DNA of 10,367 nucleotides from an uncultured Eubacteriales bacterium (lineage in GTDB: Bacteria; Bacillota; Clostridia; Oscillospirales; CAG-272), in the NCBI GenBank assembly GCA_934467435.1, contig CAKSLR010000049.1, positions 1-10,367 on the forward strand. The letters run 5' to 3'. The position numbers and the translations under genes were made by a program. The notes beneath the pieces were generated by a model that was not told where the DNA came from, searched no databases, and saw nothing but the letters and a program-made list of their open reading frames with translations. Positions 7,605 through 10,367 of the stretch are shown here, one piece after another (within the stretch, counting starts at the first letter, position 1; each line of letters starts with the position of its first letter).

Positions 7605-7641
7605 TGACGCTCCCCCAGGCGGCGGGAGGAAAGGAAATACC

Positions 7642-9237
7642 ATGTTCTTGAGTTTGCTTTATCCCGATGAAGAGAGCGCGGCACGCGCGGCGCGGCGGGA
7701 GGGGATGCCCCGCATCTCGCCCGTTGTGTGCGAGGAACTGGGGCTTTCGGAACTGTTGCCCCTGACGGGCGGCAGCCTGTCCGATTTTTTCTCCCTCGAT
7801 GAGCGCGTGATCGCTTACCGGCAGGCGATGTTTGACGATGTGCGGAACATCCCCGCTCTTGCCGGGATTCTCGGGAATGCCATTCCCGTCCTTTCCGACA
7901 TTCTCGAACTCCGGCGGATGGATGAGGAACTGACCTCCGGCTCGGAATCGTATCTTTACAGTATCACCGAGATTGAACTTTATGTCAGTTGCGTCCGCGA
8001 CCTTGCCGAGGGGCTTGCCCCCCTGCGCGGCACGGCGAAAAGCGAGGGGTTCCGGCGCCTGTGCGACCGGATTGTCGAACTTTCGGAGAGTGAATACTAT
8101 CGGGAACTGAACGCAGGACTCTCGCAACTTTCCTCCCGCGTGCGGGAGGTGAAGAGCATCACCGTCGGCGTGAATCTGGATGAAAAACTGCGCCCTGCCT
8201 CGGCGGGGGTGGTTTCGGTGAATGCCGAGCCGTTCAAATCCGGGGAACTGCTGGATAAAATCCTGCGCATGAGTTTCCGCAATGACAGTTTTACCTGCAT
8301 TGCGCAACTGCTTCCTTTTGATAAAAAACAGCCGGAAAACCGGCGGGAGGCGCTGTCATATGCCTTTTATTCGGCGCTCGGGGATGTGTTCCGCTCCTCG
8401 GTGCGCGGCTGGCGGCGGATTGTTTCGGCATATGTGCTGGAGAATACCGATTTTCTTCTGCGTATCCTGCCCGAGATTGAGTTTGTCACACGCGGCGCAG
8501 CCCTCCTTGCCCGCCTGACGGCACGGGGCTGTCCGCTTGCTATCCCCCGCCTTGCCCCCATGCGGGAAAAAACGCTGCATGCCAAAGACCTCTATAATGC
8601 CGCCGTCGCCCTGAAAATTACGGACGACATGGTGACAAACGACTTTGATTTTGACGAGCGGGGGCGGATTTTCGTCCTCTCCGGTCCGAATCGCGGGGGC
8701 AAATCGGTCATTACCTGCGCGGTGGGGCAGCTACAGGCGCTGGCGCAACTCGGGCTGCCGGTGCCGGCGCGGGAAGCGGTGGTTTCCCCGGTCGATGCCA
8801 TCTTTACGCACTTCCCCGAGGGGGCGGAAGATACGATCGACAAAGGGCGCCTTGGGGAAGAATGTGCCCGCCTGCGCGAGATTTTTGACGCGCTCAGCGA
8901 AGATTCTCTTGTGCTGCTCGACGAATCGCTTTCTTCCACCGGGGCATATGAGGCATCGTATATCGCCGCCGAGGTGCTTGCCGCCTTCGGGGCGGCGCGC
9001 TGCCGCGGCATCTTCTCGACCCACCTGCACGAACTTTCCGCGCATATTGACGAGATCAACGCGCGCGTGGCAGCGGCGGGCGGCGTGCCGATTGACACGC
9101 TGGTGGCGGGGATGGAGGAAGGGAAGCGCTCCTTCCGCATCGTCCGCCGGAAGCCGGACGGCAAGAGTTATGCACGGGATATTGCCGATAAATACGGGCT
9201 GTCCTTTGCCGCCCTGACCAAAAAGAAAGAATCCTGA
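7642..9237 (+). CDS. MutS-like ATPase without mismatch-recognition domain
   Basis: This 531-residue protein has the ABC-type ATPase domain of MutS at its C-terminus: Walker A GPNRGGKS at 348-355, Walker B LVLLDES at 423-429, and STHLHEL with His461. The preceding helical region (about residues 50-330) is consistent with the MutS core and lever. It lacks the N-terminal domain carrying the Phe-x-Glu mismatch reader of MutS and the C-terminal Smr nuclease of MutS2, and is well under the usual 800-900 residues of MutS. After Walker B the usual ELGRGTS is ESLSSTG. It therefore belongs to the short MutS-related group found in Clostridia, whose function is unknown; calling it a repair protein would be unsupported. 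The chosen start follows a GGAGGAAAGG tract; a longer frame would overlap the DUF4340 gene. It lies 37 bases after that gene and 22 before the Lgt-like gene. Confidence 0.86.
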   Translation: MFLSLLYPDEESAARAARREGMPRISPVVCEELGLSELLPLTGGSLSDFFSLDERVIAYRQAMFDDVRNIPALAGILGNAIPVLSDILELRRMDEELTSGSESYLYSITEIELYVSCVRDLAEGLAPLRGTAKSEGFRRLCDRIVELSESEYYRELNAGLSQLSSRVREVKSITVGVNLDEKLRPASAGVVSVNAEPFKSGELLDKILRMSFRNDSFTCIAQLLPFDKKQPENRREALSYAFYSALGDVFRSSVRGWRRIVSAYVLENTDFLLRILPEIEFVTRGAALLARLTARGCPLAIPRLAPMREKTLHAKDLYNAAVALKITDDMVTNDFDFDERGRIFVLSGPNRGGKSVITCAVGQLQALAQLGLPVPAREAVVSPVDAIFTHFPEGAEDTIDKGRLGEECARLREIFDALSEDSLVLLDESLSSTGAYEASYIAAEVLAAFGAARCRGIFSTHLHELSAHIDEINARVAAAGGVPIDTLVAGMEEGKRSFRIVRRKPDGKSYARDIADKYGLSFAALTKKKES

Positions 9238-9259
9238 TTCCAATATGGAGGAAATTGTT

Positions 9260-10030
9260 ATGTTACCGCAACCCTTATTTCTTAATGTGCATATGTATGG
9301 CATTATGATCGCCGTGGGCGTGCTTTTTTGCTTCGGTGTGCTTTACGGTTATGCCAAACGCCTGAAACTGAACGAAAAACTGGCGGATTTCGTGTTTTAC
9401 GACGGGGTGCTCTCCATTCTCGTCGGGTTCGGTGCCGCCGCGCTCTTTCAGGCGGTGTATAATTATATCGAACACCCTGAAAAAGGGTTCCACCTGGATG
9501 GCGGCATTACCTTCATTGGGGGGCTGATCGGCGGCGCCGGTTGCTTCCTTTTGGTCTATCTGTTCTTCCGGCGGCGCCTGCCCGACCGGCTGTGGGCAAT
9601 CCTGCCGGTCATTCCCTGCTGCATTACGGTGGCGCACGGGTTCGGGCGCGTCGGTTGTTTTTTCGCCGGCTGCTGCTACGGTAAAGAAAGCGACTGCATC
9701 TTTGCCGTCAAATTCCCCGGCATGAGCCACGCCGTACACCCGACGCAACTGTATGAGGCGGTGTTCTTGTTCCTGCTTTTTGCCCTACTCAGTTATCTGC
9801 TCCTGCGGCACCGCTTTGCATATACCATGAGCGTGTATCTCGTCGCCTACGGTGTGTTCCGCTTCCTGATTGAATTTTTGCGTGGGGATGACCGCGGTAC
9901 CTTCATCGGCACCCTGTCCCCTTCGCAGTTCTGGTCGCTTCTCATGGTGGTGGCAGGCGTGCTCGTCTATTTCTGGCAGAAGCACGCAGAAAAAAACACT
10001 CCGGCATCGCAAAACCCCGCCGCCGCGTAA
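9260..10030 (+). CDS. Lgt-family (prolipoprotein diacylglyceryl transferase-like) membrane protein
   Basis: This 256-residue protein has about seven hydrophobic segments. Lgt transfers diacylglycerol from phosphatidylglycerol to the lipobox Cys of prolipoproteins at the cytoplasmic membrane. Retained family features are HMYG (Tyr13, matching E. coli Tyr26), a GGLIGG turn at 87-92, GRxG with Arg130, HPTQLYE, and YGVFRFLIEFLRGDDRG holding the Tyr/Arg/Glu set of E. coli 235/239/243. Several important positions differ: the His of the HGGLIG motif is Ile86, and GRxGNFxNGExxG reads GRVGCFFAGCCYG, so Asn146 and Glu151 of E. coli are both Cys. It may therefore be an Lgt paralogue with altered activity. 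The start at 9260 is preferred to the ATG at 9245, because the GGAGG at 9247-9251 is its ribosome binding site, eight bases upstream. It is the last gene before the operon terminator. Confidence 0.82.
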   Translation: MLPQPLFLNVHMYGIMIAVGVLFCFGVLYGYAKRLKLNEKLADFVFYDGVLSILVGFGAAALFQAVYNYIEHPEKGFHLDGGITFIGGLIGGAGCFLLVYLFFRRRLPDRLWAILPVIPCCITVAHGFGRVGCFFAGCCYGKESDCIFAVKFPGMSHAVHPTQLYEAVFLFLLFALLSYLLLRHRFAYTMSVYLVAYGVFRFLIEFLRGDDRGTFIGTLSPSQFWSLLMVVAGVLVYFWQKHAEKNTPASQNPAAA

Positions 10031-10071
10031 CGTACGGGAAAATTCCCCATGCGGCTGCCGCCGACGATCGG

Positions 10072-10112
10072 AAAGATTCCCGCCGCGCAAAGCGCGGCGG
10101 GAATCTTTCTTT
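10072..10112 (+). terminator. Operon terminator after the Lgt-like gene
   Basis: A perfect 17-bp stem (AAAGATTCCCGCCGCGC at 10072-10088 pairs with 10092-10108) has an AAA loop. The stem ends in TTT and is followed by CTTT and an AT-rich tract. It lies 41 bases after the stop codon of the Lgt-like gene and closes the seven-gene run. Confidence 0.93.
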
Positions 10113-10144
10113 ATTATTACTTTACCTGTCAGGTGGGACTGCTC

Positions 10145-10161
10145 ACCGATGCGGCATCGGT
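10145..10161. repeat. Small perfect inverted repeat between the convergent units
   Basis: ACCGATG and CATCGGT flank the three-base loop CGG. No T tract follows on either strand, so it is unlikely to be a terminator by itself. Bases 10113-10194 contain nothing else I can recognise. Confidence 0.4.
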
Positions 10162-10194
10162 AAACGGCAGCCGGCGCCCGCCCTGTCAAGGCGG

Positions 10195-10231
10195 AAATAC
10201 AAAACACCGGGTAGATCCATCTACCCGGTGT
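10195..10231 (-). terminator. Terminator of the tRNA-Glu transcript
   Basis: A perfect 13-bp stem (ACACCGGGTAGAT at 10204-10216 with its complement at 10219-10231) is followed, read on the minus strand, by TTTGTATTT. It lies about 60 bases beyond the tRNA 3' end and serves the minus strand transcript. On the + strand the flank is less T-rich, so any + strand action would be weak. Confidence 0.85.
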
Positions 10232-10290
10232 ATTGTTGTGTATCCGAAAACAGAACCGTAAAAGAACAATTGATTCGGATCATATTCCAT

Positions 10291-10365
10291 TGGTGACCCG
10301 TACGGGAATCGAACCCATGTTACAGCCGTGAAAGGGCCGTGTCTTAACCGCTTGACCAACGGGCC
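10291..10365 (-). tRNA. tRNA-Glu (anticodon UUC)
   Basis: The reverse complement folds as a complete tRNA of 75 bases including an encoded CCA (10291-10293). The acceptor stem GGCCCGT pairs with ACGGGTC (one G-T pair), the discriminator base is A, the anticodon stem CGGCC/GGCTG closes the loop CTTTCAC, and the anticodon TTC (10330-10332 on the complementary strand) reads GAA/GAG. The T arm carries GGGTTCGATTCCC. It converges on the + strand operon. Its promoter, and any further tRNAs upstream of it, lie beyond the window edge. Confidence 0.97.
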
Positions 10366-10367
10366 AT

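Noticed and set aside
2589..7643. A 1,684-codon open frame on the minus strand spanning three + strand genes
   Set aside because: It is codon-aligned with three + strand genes that lie in the same frame, and stays open only because those genes contain no TTA, CTA or TCA codons. Its translation is low-complexity His/Gly/Arg-rich with no domain, and the + strand proteins have clear family motifs and ribosome binding sites.
1..10367. CRISPR arrays, insertion sequences, phage genes or attachment sites
   Set aside because: No regularly spaced repeats, transposase or integrase motifs, or direct repeats next to the tRNA gene were seen in this window.

Overview
The window looks like a chromosomal segment of a GC-rich, anaerobic Firmicute, most likely a Clostridia member. 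The reasons are strong Shine-Dalgarno sites before almost every gene, intrinsic hairpin-plus-T terminators, a glycyl-radical-enzyme activase (an oxygen-sensitive chemistry) and a GldA/GldF/GldG/DUF4340 ABC module of the kind seen in Clostridia. This placement is inference; no rRNA or other phylogenetic marker is present.

Layout: (1) Bases 2-544 hold the C-terminal part of a radical-SAM glycyl-radical-enzyme activating protein, followed by two consecutive intrinsic terminators. (2) A non-coding stretch of about 410 bases carries an extended -10 promoter, a dyad overlapping it, a strong 5'-leader hairpin and a possible 9-codon leader ORF. (3) A + strand run of seven closely spaced genes (gaps of 10-37 bases) extends from 959 to 10030: ABC ATPase, ABC-2-type permease, two successive GldG-like auxiliary proteins, a DUF4340 protein, a short MutS-like ATPase and an Lgt-like membrane protein. 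A perfect 17-bp hairpin terminator (10072-10112) closes it. (4) On the opposite strand a tRNA-Glu(UUC) gene with encoded CCA runs towards the operon and has its own terminator.

How the genes may work together: the first five operon genes form a GldA-GldF-GldG-DUF4340 type ABC machine. The ATPase powers a six-helix permease. Three membrane-anchored proteins with large, presumably extracytoplasmic, domains would act on or guide an unknown envelope substrate. In Bacteroidetes GldAFG is required for gliding motility; in Clostridia the substrate is unknown to me. Two non-identical GldG-type subunits in one operon suggest a heteromeric auxiliary complex. The co-directional Lgt-like protein has the Lgt fold signature but lacks several residues important in E. 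coli Lgt, so it may not be an ordinary lipoprotein-modifying enzyme. Together with the MutS-like ATPase, which has no visible mismatch-recognition domain, it makes the second half of the operon the least explained part.
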